7,346 nucleotides of DNA from an uncultured Lachnospiraceae bacterium (GCA_902787595.1 CADAHD010000193.1:1-7346); one strand, 5' to 3'. Positions 1 to 6,480 are shown, numbered from the stretch's first letter. Translations and numbers: made by a program. The notes: generated by a model not told the origin, from the letters alone.

Positions 1-135
1 TACAATGTCAGATTCAAAGGTCAGATAAATGAAATGCTCTATAAAAACAGAGAGTTTATCAAGGACTTTGAGATCAAAAAAGGTTCAATGGATGATGTAT
101 TCTTAAATCTTACAGGTAAGGAGTTTGCAGGATGA
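1..135 (+). CDS. ABC transporter ATP-binding protein, C-terminal end (5' truncated by window)
   Basis: The first 45 codons read without a stop from base 1 to a TGA at 133-135. The piece ends in a 'GSMDDVFLNLTGKE' type tail. That pattern is well known at the C-terminus of ATPases that energise ABC-2 permeases (DrrA/CcmA-like drug or polysaccharide exporters), just after the regulatory extension of the nucleotide-binding domain. Walker A, the signature and Walker B all lie upstream of the window, so the catalytic motifs cannot be checked. The stop overlaps the start of the next gene in an ATGA arrangement, which suggests translational coupling with its permease partner. The family call is firm on motif and context. 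The transported substrate is unknown. Confidence 0.85.
   Translation, partial: YNVRFKGQINEMLYKNREFIKDFEIKKGSMDDVFLNLTGKEFAG
118..123 (+). promoter_or_regulatory. Ribosome binding site for the ABC-2 permease
   Basis: AAGGAG lies 8 bases before the ATG at 132, inside the end of the upstream ATPase gene. A second in-frame ATG at 138 would be 14 bases away, so the ATG at 132, which overlaps the upstream stop, is preferred. Confidence 0.6.
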
Positions 136-1049
136 AAATGTATATAGGATTAACAAAAAGAAATCTTTTGGTATTTTTCAAGGATAAACAGTCGATATTG
201 TTTTCGATGCTGACATCAATAATAGTATTCGGACTCTACATGCTGTTTTTGAAAGGAACATTTGTGGAGGCCATAAACGGAGTGGTGGAGAATATACCCG
301 CTTTGAGTACACTCATAAAACAGGATGATCTTAGGATGTTCTCGGATCTTATTCTTTTAACCGGGATCATGGGATCTGCCATGATAACTGTTCCATATAA
401 CTGCCTCACGTTAGTAGTTAGAGACAGAGAATATAACGTGGACAAAGATATGCTGGCTACACCTGTTAAGAGATGGCAGATAATATTCTCATATTTTACA
501 TCAGCCGCATTATCGGCGATTATTATGACAGCCGTGATCCTGACCTTTGGATTGATCATTCTGGGAATGCACGGAGATATCCATATGACAGCAGCAGATC
601 TTATCAGAACATACGCTGTAGTGGCACTCGGCTCAGTTTCATCAACCGCGCTTTTTATCACAATAGTTATGTTTTTTAAGACATCATCTGCAAGCGGAGC
701 ATTCTTCGGAATACTTTCTGCAGTGGCAGGCTTTGTGATAGGAGCTTATATCCCGATATCGCAGTTTTCTGACAGAGTTCAGACAGTCTGCAATATCTTT
801 CCGGGTTCACATGCCGTAATACTTCTCAGGAATACGCTCATGAACGGCCTTCTTAAGTCAATAGACGATTCGATCGGCGGAGTTGATAACGGTATGTTCA
901 CACAGTCCTTGAAGAATATCTTCACATTCAGGGCTCAGCTTTTCGGTAAAACATTGGAAGTCAGTCAGATGACTGTCTATATCATCGTCCTCATCGTTGT
1001 GAGCATTGTCATTGCATCGGTAACATATTCAAGATTATACAAAGACTGA
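132..1049 (+). CDS. ABC-2 type transporter permease
   Basis: This 305-aa integral membrane protein has the layout of an ABC-2 (DrrB-like) permease. About six hydrophobic segments can be seen, near residues 21-41, 71-93, 116-146, 158-183, 187-208 and 281-299. A soluble, polar loop of about 60 residues lies before the last segment, and the protein has a short basic N-terminus and a short cytoplasmic tail (YSRLYKD). With the ATPase encoded immediately upstream it would form an exporter in which two permeases and two ATPases assemble in the cytoplasmic membrane. The start overlaps the ATPase stop (ATGA). An alternative ATG two codons in cannot be excluded. No substrate can be assigned. Drug, peptide or lipid-linked compounds are all possible for this family. 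No clear intrinsic terminator follows the stop, so some read-through into the next operon is possible. Confidence 0.88.
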   Translation: MKMYIGLTKRNLLVFFKDKQSILFSMLTSIIVFGLYMLFLKGTFVEAINGVVENIPALSTLIKQDDLRMFSDLILLTGIMGSAMITVPYNCLTLVVRDREYNVDKDMLATPVKRWQIIFSYFTSAALSAIIMTAVILTFGLIILGMHGDIHMTAADLIRTYAVVALGSVSSTALFITIVMFFKTSSASGAFFGILSAVAGFVIGAYIPISQFSDRVQTVCNIFPGSHAVILLRNTLMNGLLKSIDDSIGGVDNGMFTQSLKNIFTFRAQLFGKTLEVSQMTVYIIVLIVVSIVIASVTYSRLYKD

Positions 1050-1067
1050 GATTTTATCATAATTGTC

Positions 1068-1096
1068 TTGACATATATCATTCGCTGGAGTATATT
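1068..1096 (+). promoter_or_regulatory. Sigma-A type promoter for the four-gene exporter operon
   Basis: A perfect -35 box TTGACA (1068-1073) is separated by exactly 17 bp from a -10 box TATATT (1091-1096, five of six consensus bases). Transcription would begin near 1103 and leave a leader of about 130 nt before the ATG at 1236. It lies just 18 bases after the stop of the upstream permease gene, which marks the start of a new transcription unit. This is the strongest sigma-A-like promoter seen in the window. Confidence 0.75.
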
Positions 1097-1146
1097 TTCA
1101 GAAATACACCTGTAAAACAAAAGATTATATATTCAAAATATTTAGT

Positions 1147-1203
1147 AAGAATGTATACCTGTTGCATCGCTTTTTAAGTAGAGTTGCAGAGGCATACATT
1201 CTT
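1147..1203 (+). repeat. Long imperfect inverted repeat in the 5' leader (possible regulatory hairpin or operator)
   Basis: AAGAATGTAT (1147-1156) is the exact reverse complement of ATACATTCTT (1194-1203). Pairing continues inward after a single A/C mismatch with CCT (1158-1160) against AGG (1190-1192), then after a GT/G internal loop with TGCA (1163-1166) against TGCA (1185-1188). An 18-nt loop remains. That is 17 base pairs in all, located between the promoter and the ribosome binding site. No U-tract follows the 3' arm, so it is not a simple terminator. It could act as an RNA hairpin or as a DNA dyad bound by a regulator. Function is inferred from position only. Confidence 0.6.
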
Positions 1204-1220
1204 CCGTATATGGGAAACAT

Positions 1221-1230
1221 AAGGGAGGGG
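1221..1230 (+). promoter_or_regulatory. Ribosome binding site for the first half-transporter
   Basis: The purine run AAGGGAGGGG ends 5 bases before the ATG at 1236 and supports that start. The pyrimidine stretch TCTTCC (1200-1205), part of which is the 3' arm of the leader hairpin, could instead pair with GGGAGG (1223-1228) using two G-U wobbles. Confidence 0.7.
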
Positions 1231-1235
1231 AGAAC

Positions 1236-3068
1236 ATGTCAGAAACAAACAAGGATAAACTGTCATTTAAGGTTACCATGAAGAATGCATGGTATGCCAT
1301 GGTACTGACACGTGAGATATGCCCGGCTATCATTGTCCACTCGTTCTTTTTGTGGCTTATAGGACACGGAGCATGGGTATTCTTTGACGGTGTTTTTATG
1401 CGTGTGATAGTTGATGCTTTGGATAAGGATCTTGGATTTGATCATATCTTTAAGTTTATTTTGATCAGCGGTGCAGTATTCCTTCTATGCGCCATCTACA
1501 CCAATTATGTTGAAAATGTGGTATATCCTCTCGAGACCAACAGACTGTTTGGCGGGATATATAAGAAGCTCTACGCAAAGGCAAAGAACGTAGAGTTAAA
1601 GTGCTATGAGGATTCGGATTTTTATAATCGCTACACCATGGCCATGGATGGTGCGGAAGAAAAGATAACGGCCATATGCAGAGGCATTATCGGAGCTTCT
1701 ATCGGATCCGTTGCGGCTCTGGCTGTGTTTTATCTCATGTATGACATCGATCATTATGCTATGCTGTTCATTCTTTCACCGCTAGTGGGAAATTTTGTCT
1801 TCGGAAACTTAAAAAACAAGGCAGAGTTTCGACGCTATCAGGATCAGGCGCCCAATGAGAAGGTGTTAAATTATGTCAGCAGGATGATGTATCTTCCCGA
1901 CGGAGCCAAGGAGATCAGGCTTTCCAATGTATTCTCTCTGATGAGGAAACAGTACGGGGAAGCTACGGTAAAAAACGTAAAAGTTGCCGATAAATACGCC
2001 TTTCGAAATGCGAATATGAACTTTTGGCGCATAACCTTTACTTTTACCGTTATCTTTGAAGGCGTGCTGCTTTATGCAATCTATCGAAACCGGGTGACGG
2101 GCAGCATTTCTCTTGCAGAGCTGACTATTATGACGAGTCTGATGGTTGCCATGACCTGGATACTCATAAGGGTATTTGAAAATGTAATGGAAGTTCTGAA
2201 AAACGGCATGTTTATAAATAATCTTAAGGGATTTCTCGAGTATGAGGAGAAGATCCCGGAAGACTATGACGGGGAGATGCCGGACAGGGAATTTAAGAGC
2301 CTGGAATTTAGAGATGTTTCTTTCTCTTATAAAGATAAAGAGATCATACATAAGCTTTCGTTCAGGATCGATAAAGGGGAGACCGCGGCATTGGTGGGAC
2401 ATAACGGCGCCGGCAAAACAACTATCATAAAGCTATTGTTGAGACTATATGATCCTGACAGCGGCGTGATCCTCTATAACGGTAAGGATATTAAGACATA
2501 TAATCTTAAAGCCTACAGAGATATCTTCGCCACTACCTTCCAGGATTTCAAACTTTTTGGAATGACGGTTAAGGAAAATGTCCTTATGGGAAGGGACTAT
2601 GAAAACGAGGAAGCATCGGTAAAAGAGGCTTTAAAAAAGGCAGATGTTCTTAAGCGTATCGAAGAGCTGGATAAAGGTATCGATTCAGTGATGACAAAGG
2701 AATTTGATGAGGAGGGCTGTGTGCTTTCGGGCGGTGAGAGCCAGAAACTGGCTGTTGCCAGAACCTTTATAAAAGATGCACCCATGAAGATATTTGACGA
2801 GCCTTCAAGCGCCCTGGATCCGATAGCAGAGTATGAACTTTTTAACAGTATTATCGGTGAAGGAAAAGATCACACCATGCTCTTTATCTCGCACAGGCTT
2901 TCGTCGGTAAAAAACTGCGACAAAGTCTTTATGCTTGAAAAGGGGGCTCTGATCGAGGAGGGAACCCATAAAGAACTGATGGGAAAGAACGGAAGTTATG
3001 CAGCTATGTATAAAAAACAGGCGATGAACTACCTCGCGATAGAAAATGAAGAGGAGGTGATCGCATAA
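1236..3068 (+). CDS. ABC exporter half-transporter (fused membrane domain and ATPase), subunit A
   Basis: This 610-aa protein has an N-terminal transmembrane domain (hydrophobic stretches near 29-55, 70-92, 150-169, 174-190, 265-286 and 293-315) and a C-terminal nucleotide-binding domain from about residue 350. The ATPase motifs are complete: Walker A GHNGAGKTT at 388-396 (Lys394), Q-loop Gln436, signature LSGGES at 497-502, Walker B KIFDE ending at the catalytic Glu522, D-loop SALD, and switch His553. The coupling region carries 'ECYxDxxFYN'-like residues (here KCYEDSDFYN, 122-131), typical of a divergent clostridial exporter group. It overlaps the next gene by one base, and that gene encodes a similar protein, so a heterodimeric exporter in the cytoplasmic membrane is likely. 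Both halves have intact catalytic residues, unlike many heterodimeric exporters with one degenerate site. No peptidase C39 domain is present, so it would not itself process leader peptides. The substrate is unknown. Confidence 0.93.
   Translation: MSETNKDKLSFKVTMKNAWYAMVLTREICPAIIVHSFFLWLIGHGAWVFFDGVFMRVIVDALDKDLGFDHIFKFILISGAVFLLCAIYTNYVENVVYPLETNRLFGGIYKKLYAKAKNVELKCYEDSDFYNRYTMAMDGAEEKITAICRGIIGASIGSVAALAVFYLMYDIDHYAMLFILSPLVGNFVFGNLKNKAEFRRYQDQAPNEKVLNYVSRMMYLPDGAKEIRLSNVFSLMRKQYGEATVKNVKVADKYAFRNANMNFWRITFTFTVIFEGVLLYAIYRNRVTGSISLAELTIMTSLMVAMTWILIRVFENVMEVLKNGMFINNLKGFLEYEEKIPEDYDGEMPDREFKSLEFRDVSFSYKDKEIIHKLSFRIDKGETAALVGHNGAGKTTIIKLLLRLYDPDSGVILYNGKDIKTYNLKAYRDIFATTFQDFKLFGMTVKENVLMGRDYENEEASVKEALKKADVLKRIEELDKGIDSVMTKEFDEEGCVLSGGESQKLAVARTFIKDAPMKIFDEPSSALDPIAEYELFNSIIGEGKDHTMLFISHRLSSVKNCDKVFMLEKGALIEEGTHKELMGKNGSYAAMYKKQAMNYLAIENEEEVIA
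3052..3060 (+). promoter_or_regulatory. Ribosome binding site for the second half-transporter
   Basis: AGGAGGTGA is a full match to the 16S anti-Shine-Dalgarno sequence. It lies inside the last codons of the upstream gene, 7 bases before the ATG at 3068. With the TAATG stop/start overlap this gives strong, coupled translation and fixes the start. Confidence 0.85.
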
Positions 3069-4852
3069 TGAAATACGTACCTAAAGAAGAAAGAGAAAAA
3101 ACAAAGCAGTCTGTGAAGACGGTGTTTGCAAATAACTTTTACATGCTTAAGCTTATCTTTAAAGCTTCACCTTCGTTTGTATTGTTTCAGGCGGCCGATG
3201 CGGTAAGAGGCCAGCTGTCTATTTTCTTCGAACACACGGTGCTGATAGGTTATGTTCTGGAATCGGCGGAATTTGGTTATCCATTTGAACGTGTGGCGGG
3301 GATCATTCTGCTTTTGGCAGCGCTGATCACGATAGGGATGTTCTTCACTGTTTATCAAAGCGATTATGTGGCACCGCGTGAAAGACCTAAGGTCCGCGAA
3401 AAGATCAAGATGAAGCTTTACGAGAAGGCAAGGGATATGGATCTTGAGTGTTATGATGATCCTGAATTCTATAACAGTCAGGTACTTGCCATATCGCAGA
3501 TCGACGATCAGATCGAAAGGGTGATCAAATTCGTTATCGACACACTGAGCGGTCTTGCGGCATTTACAACAACAGCGATATATTTTCTTTATAAGGATAA
3601 AACTGCTATTTTGTTTGCGCTGGGGGCCTTTGTGCTGTCCATGATCTTTGAGCAGCTTTATAACAAGCAGAATTATCTGGTCAGGGTAGAGAGCATACCG
3701 GCATCCAGAAAAAGAGATTATATAAAAAGGATCTATTATCTTAACGACTATGCCAAGGAGATAAGGTTAAATCCTAATGTTTCGGATATTCTTATGGAAC
3801 AGTTTGAGCAGGCCAACGACGAGGTCTATGCCATTGAGAAGAAATATGCTTTAAAGAAATGGTTCTTCGGATTCATGAGGCGTTATGTCTGCAACAGCTT
3901 TTTTGCGGATGTTCTGTTCATTGGCTATCTCGTATATCAGGCTGCCGTGCTCCACAGTATTTCTTACAGTACTGTGGCGATCCTTTATGGTTCTTTCGGA
4001 AGGCTTAAGAACAGTATGAGAGTGTTCTCGGAGACTTATCCCTTTGCCTGTGAGACAAGCTTGTATGTAAGTAAGATCAGAGAGTTTTTGAATTACGAGC
4101 CTAAGATCGTTTCAAAAGAGAATCTGATACCTTCGAACAATGCGAAAGAGATCGAGCTTGATAAGGTATCTTTTGCATATGGAAAGAACAAGGATATGCT
4201 TATAAAGGATATGGACCTTCATATTAAAGCCGGCGATAAGATCGCTCTGGTGGGATATAACGGAGCAGGAAAAACAACGCTCGTTAAGCTGCTTATGAGG
4301 CTTTACGATACAAAAGGCGGAGTTATCAGGGCTGACGGCAGGGATATCAAAGAGTATGATGCAAAGAAATACCGTGATACCATTGGTACGGTATTCCAGG
4401 ATTTCCAGATCTTTGCCGGCACCGTAAAAGAAAATGTGGTGCTGGATGTGGCTGATGGCATCGGAGATGACGGGATCAGAAAAGCTCTTTCGGAAAGCGG
4501 ACTTATGGAGCGCATAGACAGGTTTGACAAAGGGCTGGATACGGAGCTTACCACGGAGTTTTCTGAGGAGGGCGTAAATCTATCCGGGGGTGAGAGCCAG
4601 AAGCTTGCTATATCGAGAGTATTCTATAAAGATGCAGGACTTATGATACTTGATGAGCCTTCCAGCGCTCTTGACCCTATAGCGGAATACCAGCTGAATC
4701 ATGCAATGATCGAAGCCACAGGAGATAAAACGGTTATATTTATTTCGCACAGGCTTTCAACCACAAGGATCGCAGACAGGATCATCATGCTTGAAAAAGG
4801 AAGTATCGTAGAGCAGGGAACGCATGAAGAACTGCTTTCAAAAAGTGAATGA
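3068..4852 (+). CDS. ABC exporter half-transporter (fused membrane domain and ATPase), subunit B
   Basis: This 594-aa protein is built like its upstream neighbour. The membrane domain has hydrophobic segments near 35-62, 77-97, 157-175, 178-195 and 278-297, followed by an NBD from about residue 355. Motifs seen are Walker A GYNGAGKTT (396-404, Lys402), Q-loop Gln444, signature LSGGES (505-510), Walker B LMILDE (525-530, Glu530), D-loop SALD, and switch His561. The coupling-helix region 'ECYDDPEFYN' (127-136) is the same motif as in subunit A, and the NBDs share several short blocks (TTFQDF/TVFQDF, GGESQKLA). The membrane domains have clearly diverged, which fits a heterodimer made by an old duplication rather than a recent tandem copy. 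Its start overlaps the stop of subunit A. The next gene follows after 111 bases, with no terminator between. Confidence 0.93.
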   Translation: MKYVPKEEREKTKQSVKTVFANNFYMLKLIFKASPSFVLFQAADAVRGQLSIFFEHTVLIGYVLESAEFGYPFERVAGIILLLAALITIGMFFTVYQSDYVAPRERPKVREKIKMKLYEKARDMDLECYDDPEFYNSQVLAISQIDDQIERVIKFVIDTLSGLAAFTTTAIYFLYKDKTAILFALGAFVLSMIFEQLYNKQNYLVRVESIPASRKRDYIKRIYYLNDYAKEIRLNPNVSDILMEQFEQANDEVYAIEKKYALKKWFFGFMRRYVCNSFFADVLFIGYLVYQAAVLHSISYSTVAILYGSFGRLKNSMRVFSETYPFACETSLYVSKIREFLNYEPKIVSKENLIPSNNAKEIELDKVSFAYGKNKDMLIKDMDLHIKAGDKIALVGYNGAGKTTLVKLLMRLYDTKGGVIRADGRDIKEYDAKKYRDTIGTVFQDFQIFAGTVKENVVLDVADGIGDDGIRKALSESGLMERIDRFDKGLDTELTTEFSEEGVNLSGGESQKLAISRVFYKDAGLMILDEPSSALDPIAEYQLNHAMIEATGDKTVIFISHRLSTTRIADRIIMLEKGSIVEQGTHEELLSKSE

Positions 4853-4876
4853 CATTGGGTAAAGAACTGTTATAAC
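4849..4876 (+). promoter_or_regulatory. Possible internal promoter before the APH-like gene
   Basis: ATGACA (4849-4854, five of six -35 bases, overlapping the stop of subunit B) lies 16 bp before TATAAC (4871-4876), which is preceded by an extended -10 TG (TGT at 4868-4870). The -10 lacks the highly conserved last T. It might give the two downstream genes some independent expression, but it is much weaker-looking than the promoter at 1068. The rest of the 111-base gap holds no gene; its reading frames are broken by stops. CTGTTAT occurs twice (4867 and 4907), with no clear meaning. Confidence 0.3.
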
Positions 4877-4957
4877 GATTCTTTCTATATGAACTGCCGG
4901 GAGTGTCTGTTATCATTACGGATGTAAGGCGCCGGAACATAAACATTAACAGCATAA

Positions 4958-4963
4958 GAAAGG
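4958..4963 (+). promoter_or_regulatory. Ribosome binding site that decides the start of the APH-like gene
   Basis: GAAAGG ends directly against the first in-frame ATG (4964), which is too close for initiation there, but it is 9 bases from the third in-frame ATG at 4973. The start at 4973 is therefore preferred over 4964 or 4967. Confidence 0.55.
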
Positions 4964-4972
4964 ATGATGAAC

Positions 4973-5683
4973 ATGAACAGAGATATTTTTATAAGAAATC
5001 TTACCGGTGACAGGATCGAGATGAGTCCCAAAGGCAGATGCGCCGATGAACTTTCTGTAGAGGAATTTGAAAAGGGCTATGAAAGCTTTTTTGAAATGAT
5101 CTATGCGATAGCGGAAACAGATATTTCTGCATTAAGCGGCTACGGAGAGTTTAATGAAGATAATAAAGCGCCGTTTGCAACATTTGAAGAATTTGTCAGA
5201 GAGACCTTTAATGAGCAGCAGGAAGGTTACTGGCATAACTGGACACAGATGTTTGATACCACATTTTTAAAAAAGGCTTATTTTGATAAGATATATGCAA
5301 AGATCATGCAGTATGCACCGTTTTGCGAAGGGGTAAGATACCTGGCTAACAACAATACTTTCTTTGTTAATATGATCGTTGATGATGAAGGAAAGACCTA
5401 TTGCGCAGATTGGGGACGCGCGGGGATCATGGATTACCTGATGGATTTTGCTATCCTTGATCTGAACAAACCTTATCTGCTGGTTCCCGAAAAACTTTAT
5501 GAGTATGCGAAACGGAAGAATATTGAGATAAAGAACTATAAGGAGCGCTTCCTGTGCATGGCGTATTTTAAGGGACTTCACACACTCATGTGGCATGCAT
5601 CCATCGATGATCTGGTATCCTGTGAATCCATCACAAGATCTATAAACGAACTGGAAGAGCGCATGAACAGACTGGCGGATTAA
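4973..5683 (+). CDS. Aminoglycoside phosphotransferase-like protein, C-lobe only, with catalytic Asp lost (predicted pseudokinase)
   Basis: The 236-aa product (start chosen from RBS spacing) matches the hinge and C-lobe of hygromycin B phosphotransferase as I recall that protein. AIAETDISALSGYGEF (45-60) parallels AIAAADLSQTSGFGPF, and W90-T96 parallels the HWQTVMDDT region. 'C..VRYLANNNTFFVN' to 'ADW' (118-147) parallels 'CPEVRHLVHADFGSNN' to 'IDW'. In that alignment the catalytic His and Asp of the HxDxxxxN loop become Asn126 and Asn128. The metal-binding Asn (Asn133) and the second-motif Asp (Asp146) remain. The protein begins where the kinase hinge would be, so the roughly 100-residue N-lobe with the ATP-binding Lys is absent. 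Phosphotransfer is therefore unlikely. It may be a ligand-binding or regulatory relic kept for another use. It is long, intact and has its own RBS, which argues against recent decay. The comparison is from memory, not computed. Confidence 0.75.
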   Translation: MNRDIFIRNLTGDRIEMSPKGRCADELSVEEFEKGYESFFEMIYAIAETDISALSGYGEFNEDNKAPFATFEEFVRETFNEQQEGYWHNWTQMFDTTFLKKAYFDKIYAKIMQYAPFCEGVRYLANNNTFFVNMIVDDEGKTYCADWGRAGIMDYLMDFAILDLNKPYLLVPEKLYEYAKRKNIEIKNYKERFLCMAYFKGLHTLMWHASIDDLVSCESITRSINELEERMNRLAD

Positions 5684-5685
5684 AC

Positions 5686-6345
5686 ATGCAATACGAAAAC
5701 GCAAAGGATATTCTCCCTGCCAGTCTTTTGGAAGAAGTGCAGAAGTATGCTGAAGGAAAAGTGATATATATACCGAAGCACGGTAAAACAAAAGGCTGGG
5801 GAGAAGCATCCGGTTACCGGGAAAAACTGAATAAAAGAAATGCGCTTATCTGCAGCAGGTATGCTTCCGGCGCATCGATCATGGAACTGGCGGAAGAGTA
5901 TTATCTTTCGCCCGAATCCGTCAAAAAGATCGTTTATGGTAAAAAGAAGGTACTTCCCGAATACTCGCCCACGGTTTACTCAGCAAGGCAGTATTCCGAT
6001 GCGGGGATCGGTGAAGAATGGGTCAGGATATATCTGGATAAGAATTCTCTGGACATGCCGGATAATTCGGAGTTTTTTCTGTCGGAACTGGTAAAGATCC
6101 CACTGCGGCTGATCGATGATGATAATGGCCCGGCGGCTGAAGCGGAAATGACAGCTTGTTGTGATGCCCCCTTGATCCTAAAATTCGAAGATCACAGGTT
6201 CTCTGTCTTATGCGGCAGGGAGCAGCTTGTTGTGCTGCGTGCGGAAAGGAAGAATGCTCATCAGGCCTTCATTTTTGTCAGAAATGAAGAATACGATCAC
6301 TATCTGAACAATTTCGGAAAGCAATTCATCAAATCATATTCCTAA
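5686..6345 (+). CDS. CD3324-type (Mor-like) HTH protein fused to an unrecognised C-terminal domain
   Basis: Residues 1-87 of this 219-aa protein match what is known of the clostridial 'CD3324 family' related to Mor transcription activators. It opens MQYENAKDILPASLLEEVQKY, then has a YIPK element (28-31), 'WGEASGYREKLNKRN' and a helix-turn-helix near 64-83 (SIMELAEEYYLSPESVKKIV), ending in a basic KK(K). Typical family members stop about here. This one continues with about 130 more residues (GIGEEWVRIYL, a Cys pair 'ACCDAP' at about 157, 'LILKFEDHRFSVLCGREQ', then an Ala/Phe-rich end) that I do not recognise. They may form a small alpha/beta sensor domain. The gene begins 2 bases after the APH-like stop with only a weak RBS (GGCGG), so coupled translation is likely. 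As the last gene before a terminator it is a good candidate for the operon's own regulator. DNA binding is inferred from the family. Confidence 0.75.
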   Translation: MQYENAKDILPASLLEEVQKYAEGKVIYIPKHGKTKGWGEASGYREKLNKRNALICSRYASGASIMELAEEYYLSPESVKKIVYGKKKVLPEYSPTVYSARQYSDAGIGEEWVRIYLDKNSLDMPDNSEFFLSELVKIPLRLIDDDNGPAAEAEMTACCDAPLILKFEDHRFSVLCGREQLVVLRAERKNAHQAFIFVRNEEYDHYLNNFGKQFIKSYS

Positions 6346-6383
6346 GAATAAGCTGATCAATGTAAGAACGGTAAGTATAGAGC

Positions 6384-6420
6384 AAAACCACGAGGTCCGT
6401 CCAAGTGACCCGTGGTTTTT
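6384..6420 (+). terminator. Intrinsic terminator of the exporter operon
   Basis: AAAACCACG (6384-6392) pairs with CGTGGTTTT (6411-6419). After a single bulged A (6393) the stem continues with GGTC (6394-6397) against GACC (6407-6410) around a 9-nt loop. The 3' arm runs into five T residues and then GTGT. This is a 13-bp GC-containing stem with a U-tract, 38 bases after the stop of the HTH gene. The A-tract on the 5' side would give weaker function in the opposite direction. Confidence 0.9.
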
Positions 6421-6421
6421 G

Positions 6422-6462
6422 TGTAAGAATTCTGTAAGAATTATTAAGATTTGTGTAAAGAT
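6422..6462 (+). promoter_or_regulatory. Phased direct repeats, probable OmpR/PhoB-family response-regulator site
   Basis: Four related units start at 6422, 6433, 6443 and 6454: TGTAAGAAT, TGTAAGAAT, ATTAAGATT and TGTAAAGAT. The steps of 11, 10 and 11 bp place them on one face of the helix. Tandem half-sites at this spacing are the usual target of winged-helix response regulators. The form TGTAAG-N5-TGTAAG is close to, but not identical with, the WalR consensus TGTWAH-N5-TGTWAH. The repeats occupy the place of the -35 box of the following promoter. The cognate regulator is not in this window. Confidence 0.65.
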
Positions 6463-6480
6463 GTTATTTATGACAGATGG

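Noticed and set aside
1151..1177. A short ATG frame (8 codons, including two Cys) in the leader at 1151-1177, considered as a leader peptide or precursor peptide.
   Set aside because: There is no ribosome binding site before it and it lies within the hairpin arm. Eight codons are too few to support without other evidence.
1866..2402. A 178-codon reverse-strand open frame opposite the first half-transporter.
   Set aside because: It overlaps a clear ABC exporter gene and ends in its Walker A region. No homology or initiation signal is visible.
4861..4884. AAAGAA / TTCTTT inverted repeat after the second half-transporter, considered as a terminator.
   Set aside because: The stem has only six A/T-rich pairs with a 12-base loop and no proper U-tract. 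Read-through into the APH-like gene is more likely.
4853..4963. Possible decayed remnant of the missing phosphotransferase N-lobe upstream of the APH-like gene.
   Set aside because: All three forward frames have stops within the 111 bases, and the readable stretches show no Gly-rich loop or Lys motif of an N-lobe.
5267..5809. A 180-codon reverse-strand open frame opposite the APH-like gene.
   Set aside because: It is antisense to a gene with recognisable homology, has no RBS or promoter, and its translation has low-information composition. It is a shadow frame.
6422..6462. TGTAAG repeats considered as a CRISPR or transposon end structure.
   Set aside because: The units are only 9-11 bp with no spacers or inverted partner. 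Their position directly before a -10 box fits a regulator site.
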